This document shows, piece by piece, positions 8,441-17,058 of a DNA stretch of 64,000 nt. The first letter of the stretch is position 1; the number at the start of each line of letters is the position of its first letter. The DNA is from Bog-756 sp963745955. GTDB lineage: Bacteria; Actinomycetota; Acidimicrobiia; Acidimicrobiales; RAAP-2. The position numbers were made by a program, and so were the translations under genes. Below the pieces are notes generated by a model, which worked only from the letters and a program-made list of their open reading frames with translations, was not told where the DNA came from and made no database searches. The stretch lies in assembly GCA_963745955.1 (NCBI GenBank), contig CAVUZI010000006.1, positions 62,001 to 126,000 on the forward strand, given 5' to 3'.

Positions 8441-10558
8441 ATGGCGGCGGTGGAGCTGTCGCCCTACCTCCTGCAGCACGCGGCCAACCCGGTCGACTGG
8501 TACACCTGGGGGGACGACGCTTTCGAACTGGCCCGGGAGAAGGACTGGCCCATCTTCCTCTCCGTCGGGTACTCGGCATGCCACTGGTGCCACGTGATGG
8601 CCCATGAGTCGTTCGAGGACCCCGAGACCGCAGACGCGCTGAACACGTCGTTCGTGTGCATCAAGGTCGACCGTGAGGAGCGACCCGATGTCGATGCCGT
8701 GTACATGGAGGCCGTGCAGTCGATGACCGGCTCGGGGGGATGGCCCATGAGCGTCTTCTTGACGACCGATCGGCGGCCCTTCTTCGGCGGCACCTACTTC
8801 CCGCCCGACGATCGGCCGGGAATGCCGTCCTTCCGCACGGTGCTGGCCGCGCTGACCGACGTCTGGGGCAACCGGCGCGGCGAAGTTGAGGAGCAGGCGG
8901 ACGAGCTGTCCCGTGCCATCGCTTCACGGTCCCTGATCCACCGGGCCCCCGGATCGCGCTCACTGTTCGCGACAGCCGGGCAACAGACAGCCGGCCAGCA
9001 GACGGCCGGCCAGCACACGGCGGAGCAGATGGCGGACCAGCCCGACCTGGTGGCCACCGCGGTCGACGAGCTCTCCCGCCGTTTCGATCCACAGTGGGGC
9101 GGGTTCGGCGGTGCTCCCAAATTCCCCCAACCGACCCTGGTGGACCTGGCGCTGTACCAGTCGCTGCGAGGCCGGGTGGAGGAGACTGCGGCGCAGGCCG
9201 AGCACATGGCCGTCACCACGCTCGATGCCATGGCCGCGGGCGGCATCCACGATCATCTCGGCGGCGGGTTCGCCCGCTACTCCACCGACACCGAATGGTT
9301 GGTCCCCCATTTCGAGAAGATGCTCTACGACCAGGCGGGCCTGCTGCGGGCCTTCCTCCACGGATGGCAGGTGACCGGCCGGGCCGACTACCTCGACGTG
9401 GTAACCGGCATCATCGGCTACGTGAGCCGGGACCTGACCACCGCCGCGGGCGGCGTGTACTCGGCCGAGGACGCCGACTCCGAGGGGGTGGAGGGGCGGT
9501 TCTACGTCTGGACCCCCGATCAGATCGAGGCCGCGGTGGCCGAGGGGTTCGGAAGCCGTTCCGAGGTGGAGGGCGACCCCGGCGACGTTGCCGCTGTCGC
9601 CCATGCGGTGATCGATTGGTTCGGGGTGGGTCGCGAGGGGAACTTCGAGGGCAGCACCATCCTGCGCCGGCCGGTCGGTGCCCCCCTTCGCGACGGCCCC
9701 GCCGTCGAGATGGGCCGGCAGCTCCTGCTCGCGGCCCGCAGCGCGCGGATCAGGCCCGGGCTCGACGACAAGGTCCTCACCGAGTGGAACGCCATGTACG
9801 GTTCGGCCATGGCCGAAGCGGCAGCGGCGACCGGGGACCAGGGGTGGCGCGACGCCGCCGAGGCCATCGGTGACTTCCTCTGCCACCACCTGGTCGGGGA
9901 CGACGGCCGGTGGCTGAGGAGCTGGCAGCCCGGTGGTGGTGCGCGTCATCTGGCCTATGCCGGCGACTATGCCTGGCTGATCGACCTCTTCACCCGGCTC
10001 GGGGAGCTCACCGGGCGGGCTCGGTGGACGGAGCGGGCCGTCGAGACCGCCGACGCCCTCGTCGATCTGTTCCACGACGACCAGGGTGGTGGCTTCTTCA
10101 CCACCGGCCACGACGCCGAAGTCCTCATCGTGCGGACCAAGGACGTCATCGACGGCGCCACCGCCTCGGCCAACGCGGTGGCGGCCATGGCCCTGGCCCG
10201 GCTCGGTGCGCTCACCGGTGACGACGGGTACTCCACGCTCGCCCGTGAGGTGGTGGACCTCCTCGGCGATCTGCTGCTCCGGCACCCGACCGCCTTCGCC
10301 CAGACGGTGCTCACCGCCACCCATCTGATGGAGGGTTGGACCGAGGTGGTCATCACCGGTTCGCGCCCCGACCTGGTCGACGTGGTCAGGAAGCGATGGC
10401 TGCCCGGCTCGGTGCTCGCCTGGGGTGAGCGGACCCCCTCCCCGCTGTGGCAGGACCGGGAAGACTCCTTCGCCTACGTCTGCCGGAACCACGCCTGTCG
10501 GCTACCGGCGGCCGATGCCGACACCTTGTCGTCCCAGCTGGCCGCGACGGTCCGATGA
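8441..10558 (+). CDS. YyaL/SSP411-type thioredoxin-domain protein (DUF255)
   Basis: An intact 705-residue member of the family with an N-terminal thioredoxin-like domain and a C-terminal (alpha/alpha)6-barrel resembling N-acylglucosamine 2-epimerases. Cellular role unknown. Seen: SPYLLQHAANPVDWY, the family motif SACHWCHVMAHESFED, KVDREERPDVDAVYM, GGWPMSVFLTTD, GGTYFPPDDRPG, and the barrel motifs GGFGGAPKFPQP, GGGFARYSTDTEWLVPHFEK and DDKVLTEWNAMYGSAM. A repeated Thr-Ala-Gly-Gln-Gln stretch lies near 8979-9020. ATG 8441 starts just before the conserved SPYLLQH. The family usually has a few residues more (NRLA-type), so a start near GTG 8268 with a lost frame is possible. It overlaps the next gene by ATGA. 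Confidence 0.85.
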   Translation: MAAVELSPYLLQHAANPVDWYTWGDDAFELAREKDWPIFLSVGYSACHWCHVMAHESFEDPETADALNTSFVCIKVDREERPDVDAVYMEAVQSMTGSGGWPMSVFLTTDRRPFFGGTYFPPDDRPGMPSFRTVLAALTDVWGNRRGEVEEQADELSRAIASRSLIHRAPGSRSLFATAGQQTAGQQTAGQHTAEQMADQPDLVATAVDELSRRFDPQWGGFGGAPKFPQPTLVDLALYQSLRGRVEETAAQAEHMAVTTLDAMAAGGIHDHLGGGFARYSTDTEWLVPHFEKMLYDQAGLLRAFLHGWQVTGRADYLDVVTGIIGYVSRDLTTAAGGVYSAEDADSEGVEGRFYVWTPDQIEAAVAEGFGSRSEVEGDPGDVAAVAHAVIDWFGVGREGNFEGSTILRRPVGAPLRDGPAVEMGRQLLLAARSARIRPGLDDKVLTEWNAMYGSAMAEAAAATGDQGWRDAAEAIGDFLCHHLVGDDGRWLRSWQPGGGARHLAYAGDYAWLIDLFTRLGELTGRARWTERAVETADALVDLFHDDQGGGFFTTGHDAEVLIVRTKDVIDGATASANAVAAMALARLGALTGDDGYSTLAREVVDLLGDLLLRHPTAFAQTVLTATHLMEGWTEVVITGSRPDLVDVVRKRWLPGSVLAWGERTPSPLWQDREDSFAYVCRNHACRLPAADADTLSSQLAATVR

Positions 10559-11277
10559 GCCGGGGATCGACCCGTACCCCTCGGAGCGGTACCGCCCGCG
10601 ACGTGGTCCGCAACATCAAGCCGCGATCCAGCATCGAGGTGGCCGGCGGCTCGTCGCTCACGGTGCTGGTCCTGTCCTGCCATGGCGAGGACACCACGGG
10701 CGTGGACCTGGCCTCGGGGACATTGGTGCGGGTGCGGGTGGCCTGGCCCGAGGACCACGGGCCGGATCTGTCGCCGTTCGACGTGGTCGAGGCGCGGCTG
10801 GCCGACGAACCCGAGCGGGACGACCTCGCCCAACCGGAGGCCGTCACCGCCGACGGGCTGCCCCGGCATCTCGGGACCCTCCACGGCCGGCGGGTGCGCC
10901 GGATGCTCAATCGCCTGGTCGCGCCCCCAGAGGAGCACATACTCGGGTTCCCGGGTGCATCCGCTCCGTACTGGGAGTTCCGGGGGTTCCGCCCTTCCCT
11001 CGCCCTGGTCGTCCCGACCAAGGGTCCGGTCCTGTTCCGGAGGATCGAGGACCGGTCGGTGTGGATCCGGTTCGGCTGGGGACGCAGCGACAACTGGCTG
11101 CCGGTGGAGGATCCGGCCGCCGAACGGGCCCTCGACGTGGCCCGCCGGGATCGCCTCCAGGGGAAGGATCTGGCCTCGGCGCTCGGATTCAAGCCCCACT
11201 ACCTGGTGGCGGCCATCACCGTGCCGCGTGACGGCCATTGCTACAAGACCATCCGCGCCGTGCTCCCCCGCAGCTGA
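10555..11277 (+). CDS. Conserved protein of unknown function, 240 aa
   Basis: I do not recognise this family. It is soluble-looking and has no membrane segment or signal peptide. Features: a basic start, an N-terminal beta-rich half with LTVLVLSCHGEDTTGVDLAS and LVRVRVAWPEDHGPDLSPFDVVEARL, a middle LHGRRVRRMLNRLVAPPEEH, an aromatic patch SAPYWEFRGFRPSLALVVPTKG, and VWIRFGWGRSDNWLPVEDP near residue 175. The ATG overlaps the stop of the YyaL-type gene (ATGA), so the two are translationally coupled. Base composition matches the neighbours. Confidence 0.7.
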   Translation: MSRGSTRTPRSGTARDVVRNIKPRSSIEVAGGSSLTVLVLSCHGEDTTGVDLASGTLVRVRVAWPEDHGPDLSPFDVVEARLADEPERDDLAQPEAVTADGLPRHLGTLHGRRVRRMLNRLVAPPEEHILGFPGASAPYWEFRGFRPSLALVVPTKGPVLFRRIEDRSVWIRFGWGRSDNWLPVEDPAAERALDVARRDRLQGKDLASALGFKPHYLVAAITVPRDGHCYKTIRAVLPRS

Positions 11278-11296
11278 CCCCCGTATCCTCGTCGCC

Positions 11297-11302
11297 TACA
11301 GT
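11297..11302 (+). promoter_or_regulatory. -10 element (TACAGT) for the phosphodiesterase gene, leaderless type
   Basis: TACAGT ends eight bases before the ATG at 11311 with no Shine-Dalgarno sequence between. The 33-base gap after the previous gene leaves little room for any other promoter. Confidence 0.45.
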
Positions 11303-11310
11303 CAGCACCG

Positions 11311-12471
11311 ATGCCCGCACCCGACCCGCACCCATCGTCGCCGACCCTGGCCCTCCCCGACTACGAGGGCGCCTGCATCGCCAACGTGGTCCCCGCGCTG
11401 CTCGGCCCCCCCGACGACCGCGGGGATCCGACCTGGCTGCCGGAGTCGGCGCGGCATGCTCAACAGGTGGTGCTCCTGGTCGTCGACGGGCTGGGGTGGC
11501 AGCAGCTCCGGGCCCGGCCGGGATTGGCCCCGACATTGTCCGGCGCCGAGGGCATCGACCGGCCCATCACCTCGGTGGCGCCCACGACCACGGCCTGCGC
11601 CCTGACATCCATCACCACCGGTTGCCGTCCCAGCCGTCACGGACTGCTCGGCTACCGCCTGGCCATCGACGACGAGATCCTCAATGTGCTCCGGTGGACC
11701 CTGGGCAGTGGCCGGGTGCTCGATGCCCGTCGCACCGTCCCCGCCCGTAGCTTCCAGCCGTGCCCTCCCTTTCCCGGCTCCGCGGTGACGGTGCCGGTGG
11801 TGTCGAAGGACGAGTTCGGCGGGACCGGCTTCACCGCCGCCCACCTCGGCAACTCCCCGCTGCGCGGGTACAAGGTGCCCTCCTCGCTGCCGGTCGAAGT
11901 GGCGCGTCTGCTGGGGGAGGGCGAGCGGTTCGTCTACGCCTACTACGACGGCATCGACAAGGTGGCCCACGGGAATGGGCTCGGCGCCCTCTACGACGCC
12001 GAGCTGCGCGCCGTCGACCGGCTGGTGGCCGACCTGGTGGCCGAGCTGCCGCCCGGAGCCGTCCTGGTCGTGACGGCCGACCACGGGGAGATCGACGTCG
12101 ACCAGATCGAACTGCTCGGACGCGACATCATGTCCATGGTCAGGTTCATGTCCGGCGAGGGTCGCTTCCGATGGCTGCATGCGCATGCGGGCGCGGCCGG
12201 TGAGCTCGAGGCAGCCGCCGCAGATCTCTACGGCGACACCACCTGGGTGATGGGGAGGGACCAGCTCATCGCCGAGGGCATGTTCGGCGGGCCGCTCCCC
12301 GATCACCTGCTCGGCCGGGTGGGCGACGTGGCCCTGTTACCGCATGCCCCGATCGCGTTCATCGACCCGGCCGACACCGGCGAGAACCGGCTCCACAGCC
12401 GGCACGGCTCGCTGACCGACGACGAACTACTGGTCCCCTTGGTGGTGCTGGCTGGAGATGGGAGTATCTGA
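11311..12471 (+). CDS. Alkaline-phosphatase superfamily phosphodiesterase / nucleotide pyrophosphatase
   Basis: A metal-dependent phosphodiesterase or phosphatase of the type I PDE/nucleotide pyrophosphatase group, 386 residues. The two-metal site is visible: VVLLVVDGLGWQQL (Asp), the nucleophile Thr in SVAPTTTACALTSITTG, YYDGIDKVAHGNG (Asp and His), VVTADHGEID (Asp-His) and a late NRLHSRHGSLTDDELLVPLV (His). No signal peptide is evident, so a cytoplasmic location is likely. Substrate unknown. The gene is followed two bases later by bpa, so they are probably cotranscribed. Confidence 0.82.
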   Translation: MPAPDPHPSSPTLALPDYEGACIANVVPALLGPPDDRGDPTWLPESARHAQQVVLLVVDGLGWQQLRARPGLAPTLSGAEGIDRPITSVAPTTTACALTSITTGCRPSRHGLLGYRLAIDDEILNVLRWTLGSGRVLDARRTVPARSFQPCPPFPGSAVTVPVVSKDEFGGTGFTAAHLGNSPLRGYKVPSSLPVEVARLLGEGERFVYAYYDGIDKVAHGNGLGALYDAELRAVDRLVADLVAELPPGAVLVVTADHGEIDVDQIELLGRDIMSMVRFMSGEGRFRWLHAHAGAAGELEAAAADLYGDTTWVMGRDQLIAEGMFGGPLPDHLLGRVGDVALLPHAPIAFIDPADTGENRLHSRHGSLTDDELLVPLVVLAGDGSI

Positions 12472-12473
12472 CC

Positions 12474-13043
12474 ATGGGAACCGACCCAAGCCGTCCCGCG
12501 GCGACCGACCCCGAACCGCTCCGTCCCGAGGTGCTCGAGGACGACCCGGGAGGGTCCGCACCGGCCGCGACCGCGGCCGTGACGATCGGCGCCGACCCGT
12601 CGGCCGACGGTACCGGCGGAGGCACCGACTCGGACGAGCCCAGCGAATCCATCGAGCACCCGGGCAAGCTGCTGCGCATCGGATCGATGGTCAAGCAGCT
12701 GCTGGAGGAGGTCCGGTCCGCCCCCCTCGACGAGGCCAGCCGGGGCCGGCTCCGTGAGATCTACGAGCAGTCGATCCGCGAATTGGCCGACGGCCTCTCG
12801 CCCGACCTGGCCGCCGAGCTGGACAGGATCTCGATCCCCTTCGACAACCCCACACCCTCCGACGCCGAGCTCCGGGTGGCCCACGCCCAGCTGGTGGGAT
12901 GGCTGGAAGGGCTCTTCCACGGCATCCAGGCCACCCTCGTGGCCCAGCAGGTTGCCGCCCGGGCCCAACTCGACGAGATGCGCCAGCGGTCACTTCCCCA
13001 GGGTTCCGATCCGTCCGTCGGCCGACCGGGTACCTATCTCTGA
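12474..13043 (+). CDS. bpa: Bpa/PafE, bacterial proteasome activator
   Basis: Bpa (PafE in Mycobacterium tuberculosis) is an ATP-independent ring that opens the 20S proteasome gate with its C-terminal Tyr motif and delivers unfolded proteins. The 189-residue product has a disordered acidic N-terminus (1-55). The conserved helical core follows: MVKQLLEEVRSAPLDEASRG, IRELADGLSPDLAAELDRIS, PSDAELRVAHAQLVGWLEGL, FHGIQATLVAQQVAARAQL. It ends GRPGTYL, matching the GQYL-type gate-opening end of PafE. Comparison is from memory of the family. It implies that this genome encodes a 20S proteasome elsewhere. Confidence 0.9.
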   Translation: MGTDPSRPAATDPEPLRPEVLEDDPGGSAPAATAAVTIGADPSADGTGGGTDSDEPSESIEHPGKLLRIGSMVKQLLEEVRSAPLDEASRGRLREIYEQSIRELADGLSPDLAAELDRISIPFDNPTPSDAELRVAHAQLVGWLEGLFHGIQATLVAQQVAARAQLDEMRQRSLPQGSDPSVGRPGTYL

Positions 13044-13127
13044 ACCGCCGGCCCCCGACCTGGCCTGACCGACAACTTCCCCGGGGCCCGTCCCATCGCG
13101 CTATCGTCGGAATGACAGTGGTGTAAC

Positions 13128-13148
13128 TCGTCCACACCCTGTGGAGAA
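13128..13148. promoter_or_regulatory. Inverted pair of DnaA-box-like sites before dnaE
   Basis: TCGTCCACA (13128-13136) and, on the other strand, TTCTCCACA (13140-13148) each differ by one base from the actinobacterial DnaA box TTGTCCACA. Together they form the perfect palindrome TCCACACCCTGTGGA (13131-13145). It sits about 45 bases upstream of the dnaE start, where binding could affect transcription. Inference from motif similarity only. Confidence 0.4.
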
Positions 13149-13191
13149 GTGGCGCACCATGGGACGAGCTCGCCGAGGAAGGTACCAGTCG

Positions 13192-16100
13192 TTGGTCGTC
13201 ACACGGTCGTTCGCACACCTGCACACCCACACCGAATTCTCGATGCTGGACGGCGCCGCCCGGGTCACCGACCTGGTCCAGTCGGCGGCAGCCGACGGTC
13301 AACCGGCGCTCGGCATCACCGATCACGGGAACATGTACGGCGTCCTCGACTTCTATGCCGCCTGCCGCCAGGCGGGGATCAACCCGGTCATCGGCACCGA
13401 GGCCTACATGGCCGCCGAGTCGAGGCACGAGCGCCCGGTGCGCAAGGGAAAGATCGACGACACGGGCGGGGACGTCGCCGGAGGGGAGAAGCTCTACTAC
13501 CACCTGACCCTGCTGGCCGAGTCCACCGAGGGGTACAAGAACCTGCTCAAGCTGTCCTCAGCCGCCTACCTCGAGGGCTACTACTACAAGCCCAGGCTTG
13601 ACTGGGAGCTGTTGGAACGCCACAGCAGAGGCCTGATCGCCACCACCGGATGCCTGGGCGGGGTGGTGCTCCAGGCGCTATTGGCCGACGATCGGATCAA
13701 GGCCGAGGCGCTCGCCGCCCGCCTGCAGGACATCTTCGGGAAGGACAACCTCTTCGTCGAGCTCCAAGATCACGGACTGCCGGAGCAGCACAAGACCAAC
13801 CCGGCGCTGGTCGAGATCGCCCGCCGCATCGGCGCACCGTTGCTGGCCACCAACGACAGCCACTACACGCACCGCGAGGACCACGTGGCCCACGACGCCC
13901 TCCTGTGCGTGCAGACCGGGGCCCTCATCGCCGATCCCAAACGGTTCAAGTTCGAGGGCGAGGAGCACTACCTCAAGTCGGCCGCGGAGATGCGCCACCT
14001 GTTCGCCGAGCTGCCCGAGGCGTGTGACAACACGCTGCTGATCGCCGAACGGGCTTCGGTGGAGATCGAGTTCGGGCGACCCAGCCTCCCCCGGTTTCCG
14101 GTGCCTGACGAGTTCATCGGTGACACCTACGAGGAGCGGGCCGCCGCCTACCTCCGCCACCTGAGTGTGGAGGGCGCCAAGGACCGTTACGGCCACCCCG
14201 TCCCCGCCGAGGTCATGACCAGACTCGACTACGAGCTGGGCGTGATCGCCGACATGGGCTTCTCCGCCTACTTCCTGGTGGTGTGGGACCTGATCCGCTT
14301 CGCTCGCTCGCGGCGGATCCGGGTCGGACCCGGCCGGGGATCAGCCGCCGGATGCTGCGTGGCCTACTGCCTCCAGATCGTCGATGTCGATCCCATCCGC
14401 TACGACCTCCTCTTCGAACGGTTCCTCAACCCGGGCCGGGTGCAGATGCCCGACATCGACATGGACTTCGACGAACGGTACCGGGGCGACATGATCAAGT
14501 ACGCCGCCGAACGGTACGGATCCGACCACGTGGCCCAGATCGTCACCTTCTCCACCATCAAGGCGCGGGCCGCGGTGCGCGATGCCGCCCGGGTGCTCGG
14601 CTACCCCTACATCGTGGGCGACAAGATCGCCAAGGCCATGCCGCCCCTGCTCATGGGCCGCGACACCCCGCTGGCCGCCTGCCTGACCCGCTCCGAAGGC
14701 CACGAAGACGGGTTCGCCGCCGCCGCCGAGCTCCGGACCATGTACGAGACCGATCCCGAGGCCAAAAAGGTCATCGACGTGGCCAACGGCCTCGAGGGAC
14801 TGCGGCGCCAGGACGGCATTCATGCCGCCGCCGTGGTCATCACCGACGAACCGGTGACCGAGTACGTTCCCGTCCAGCGCAAACCGGACGGGAACGACCC
14901 CGACGACTCCCCCATCGTGACCCAGTACGAGATGCACGGGGTCGAGGACCTGGGGCTGCTCAAGATGGACTTCCTCGGGCTCCGCAACCTGTCGGTCATC
15001 GAGCGGGCCCTCGACCTCATCGAGGTGTCCACCGGGAACCGCCCGGACATCGACAGCGTGCCCCTCGACGACCCGGTCACCTACGCCATGCTGTGCCGGG
15101 GGGACTCGATGGGGGTGTTCCAGCTCGAGGGTGGGCCGATGCGGTCGCTGATGCGATCGCTCGCCCCGACCAGCTTCGACGACGTGGCCGCCCTGGTGGC
15201 TCTGTACCGGCCGGGCCCCATGGCCGCCAACATGCACCGCGACTACGCCGACCGCAAGAACGGCCGCCAGCCCGTCGCGTACCTCCACCCCGACCTCGAA
15301 CCGGTCCTCGGCGACACCTACGGGCTGATGATCTACCAGGAGTCGGTCATGCGGGTGGCCCAGAAGATCGCCGGGTACGACCTGGCCGAGGCGGACAACC
15401 TGCGCAAGGCGTGCGGAAAGAAGAACCGGGCGCTCATCCAGGCCGAGCGCGAGAAGTTCGTGGCCGGCTGCGTCACCACCGGGTACGAGGAGTCGCTGGG
15501 CACCGAGCTGTTCGACATCATCGAACCGTTCGCCGACTACGCCTTCAACAAGTCCCACGCCTACGGCTACGGGCTCATCGCCTACCAGACGGCGTGGCTC
15601 AAGGCCCACTTTCCGGTCGAGTACTTCGCCTCCTTGTTGACCTCGGTCCGGGACAACAAGGACAAGACCGCGGTCTATCTGGGAGAGTGCCGATCGCTCG
15701 GCATCGAGACGCTGGTCCCCGATGTCAACCGGTCGCTGTCGGACTTCGCCGCCGACTTCTCCGGGGGGAAGGGAGTCATCGGGGAGAAGGGTGGGAGCCC
15801 CGGGGCCATCACCTTCGGCCTGGCCGCGGTGCGCAATGTGGGCGAGGGGCTCGTCGCCCTCATCGTCGAGGAGCGCGAGCGCAACGGGCCCTACGTCGAC
15901 TTCTACGACTTCTGCCAGCGGGTCGACCCCCAGGTGCTCAACAAGCGGACCATCGAGTCGCTGATCAAAGCCGGTGGGTTCGATTCGCTCGGCCACCCCC
16001 GTCAGGGCCTGTGCCTGGTATTCGAGGACATCGTCGATCGGACGGCGGAACGCCGGCGGGAGCACGACGCCGGCGTGATCTCGCTCTTCGCCAGTCTCGA

Positions 16101-16827
16101 ACCGGAAACGGCCGGGCATGCCACCGGCTTCGCCGACACCCGGACGCCCATCCCCGACGCCGAGTTCGACAAGTCGCAGCGGCTGGCCTTCGAAAAGGAG
16201 ATGCTCGGGCTCTACATCAGCGACCACCCGTTGATGGGGCTCGAAGGAGCGCTGTCGCGGCTGACCGACTGCACCCTGGCCGAGCTGCGGGACGTCGACA
16301 CCGACGTCGGCGGCGGCCCTGGAGGCGGGGCCGGTTACGCCGGGGAGGGGCAGATCCGCTTGATCGGTGGCGTGGTCACCGATCTGACCCGCCGGTTCAC
16401 CAAGAAGGGCGACCTCATGGCCACCTTCGTCCTGGAGGACCTCAACGCCTCCATCGAGGTGTTCGTCTTCCCGAAGGCCATGGCCGACTACGGTGCCCTC
16501 CTCGACGATGACGCCATCGTCGTCCTGAAGGGCAGGGTCGACATGCGCGACGATCGGCTGAAGGTCGTGTGCATGGAGGTCCAGCGCCCGGAGCTGGCCA
16601 CGGATGGATCGACCGATCTGCGGATCTCCCTGCCCATCAACAGCCTGACCGATCACACGGTGGACGGGCTGAAGCACCTACTGGCCGAACACCCGGGCGA
16701 TTCCCCGGTGTTCTTGCACGTGGGCGAGAAGGTGCTCCGCCTCCCCCCGGAATTCAACGTGGACAGCCGCCGGGGCCTGGTGGGTGAGCTGAGGGTGCTC
16801 CTCGGGCCCAACGCCATCGAATGCTGA
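13192..16827 (+). CDS. dnaE: DnaE, DNA polymerase III alpha subunit
   Basis: Replicative polymerase, intact, about 1,211 residues. Order of domains: PHP domain (FAHLHTHTEFSMLDGAA, ALGITDHGNMYGVLDFYAAC, LLATNDSHYTHREDHVAHD); polymerase palm with VGPGRGSAAGCCVAYCL and the catalytic PDIDMDFDERYRGDMIKYAA; HAAAVVITDEPV; ALVALYRPGPMAANMHRDYA; helix-hairpin-helix region; and a C-terminal OB fold (IRLIGGVVTDLTRRFTKKGD). The Gln-Leu-Glu-Gly motif GVFQLEGGPMRSL is also present. I prefer the TTG at 13192 because GAGGAAGG lies nine bases before it; ATG 13159 and an upstream in-frame start at 13141 are alternatives. Confidence 0.95.
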   Translation: MVVTRSFAHLHTHTEFSMLDGAARVTDLVQSAAADGQPALGITDHGNMYGVLDFYAACRQAGINPVIGTEAYMAAESRHERPVRKGKIDDTGGDVAGGEKLYYHLTLLAESTEGYKNLLKLSSAAYLEGYYYKPRLDWELLERHSRGLIATTGCLGGVVLQALLADDRIKAEALAARLQDIFGKDNLFVELQDHGLPEQHKTNPALVEIARRIGAPLLATNDSHYTHREDHVAHDALLCVQTGALIADPKRFKFEGEEHYLKSAAEMRHLFAELPEACDNTLLIAERASVEIEFGRPSLPRFPVPDEFIGDTYEERAAAYLRHLSVEGAKDRYGHPVPAEVMTRLDYELGVIADMGFSAYFLVVWDLIRFARSRRIRVGPGRGSAAGCCVAYCLQIVDVDPIRYDLLFERFLNPGRVQMPDIDMDFDERYRGDMIKYAAERYGSDHVAQIVTFSTIKARAAVRDAARVLGYPYIVGDKIAKAMPPLLMGRDTPLAACLTRSEGHEDGFAAAAELRTMYETDPEAKKVIDVANGLEGLRRQDGIHAAAVVITDEPVTEYVPVQRKPDGNDPDDSPIVTQYEMHGVEDLGLLKMDFLGLRNLSVIERALDLIEVSTGNRPDIDSVPLDDPVTYAMLCRGDSMGVFQLEGGPMRSLMRSLAPTSFDDVAALVALYRPGPMAANMHRDYADRKNGRQPVAYLHPDLEPVLGDTYGLMIYQESVMRVAQKIAGYDLAEADNLRKACGKKNRALIQAEREKFVAGCVTTGYEESLGTELFDIIEPFADYAFNKSHAYGYGLIAYQTAWLKAHFPVEYFASLLTSVRDNKDKTAVYLGECRSLGIETLVPDVNRSLSDFAADFSGGKGVIGEKGGSPGAITFGLAAVRNVGEGLVALIVEERERNGPYVDFYDFCQRVDPQVLNKRTIESLIKAGGFDSLGHPRQGLCLVFEDIVDRTAERRREHDAGVISLFASLEPETAGHATGFADTRTPIPDAEFDKSQRLAFEKEMLGLYISDHPLMGLEGALSRLTDCTLAELRDVDTDVGGGPGGGAGYAGEGQIRLIGGVVTDLTRRFTKKGDLMATFVLEDLNASIEVFVFPKAMADYGALLDDDAIVVLKGRVDMRDDRLKVVCMEVQRPELATDGSTDLRISLPINSLTDHTVDGLKHLLAEHPGDSPVFLHVGEKVLRLPPEFNVDSRRGLVGELRVLLGPNAIEC

Positions 16828-16846
16828 GACCAGCAGCGAGGATGCC

Positions 16847-16863
16847 GGTGGTCCCGGACCACC
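16847..16863 (+). terminator. Hairpin downstream of dnaE
   Basis: GGTGGTC-CCG-GACCACC is a perfect 7-bp stem with a three-base loop, 20 bases after the dnaE stop. There is no T run, as is common for actinobacterial terminators. A terminator is the simplest reading. Confidence 0.5.
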
Positions 16864-16899
16864 ACTGAGCACCATATTTGCTGCTCACGGGGGTCGGAT

Positions 16900-16928
16900 A
16901 CGACAGGGGCGTTTAAATCCCGTAAAAT
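16900..16928 (+). promoter_or_regulatory. Promoter-like ACGACA-17-TAAAAT upstream of an unknown gene
   Basis: In the otherwise GC-rich spacer, ACGACA (16900-16905; four of six match TTGACA) is followed after 17 bases by TAAAAT (16923-16928; five of six match TATAAT). The surrounding AT-rich stretch with ATATTTG and TTTAAA is the most AT-rich in this part of the window. It would give a leader of about 120 bases before the ATG at 17059. Confidence 0.5.
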
Positions 16929-17058
16929 CGAGGGACGGCTCCTGACGTGGAGGCCCACACACCCGTCCGCCTCACCGGGCTGACGGCTGGGGGGCGTCGA
17001 CGCCAGACCCGGGCCGGCGGCTGATACCGCAGCGAGACCGAGGAGTACGGAACGGCAT

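Noticed and set aside
14341..16677. Long open frame of 778 codons on the minus strand inside dnaE
   Set aside because: It is antisense to an intact, motif-complete DnaE. Such mirror frames are expected in DNA with a GC-rich third codon position.
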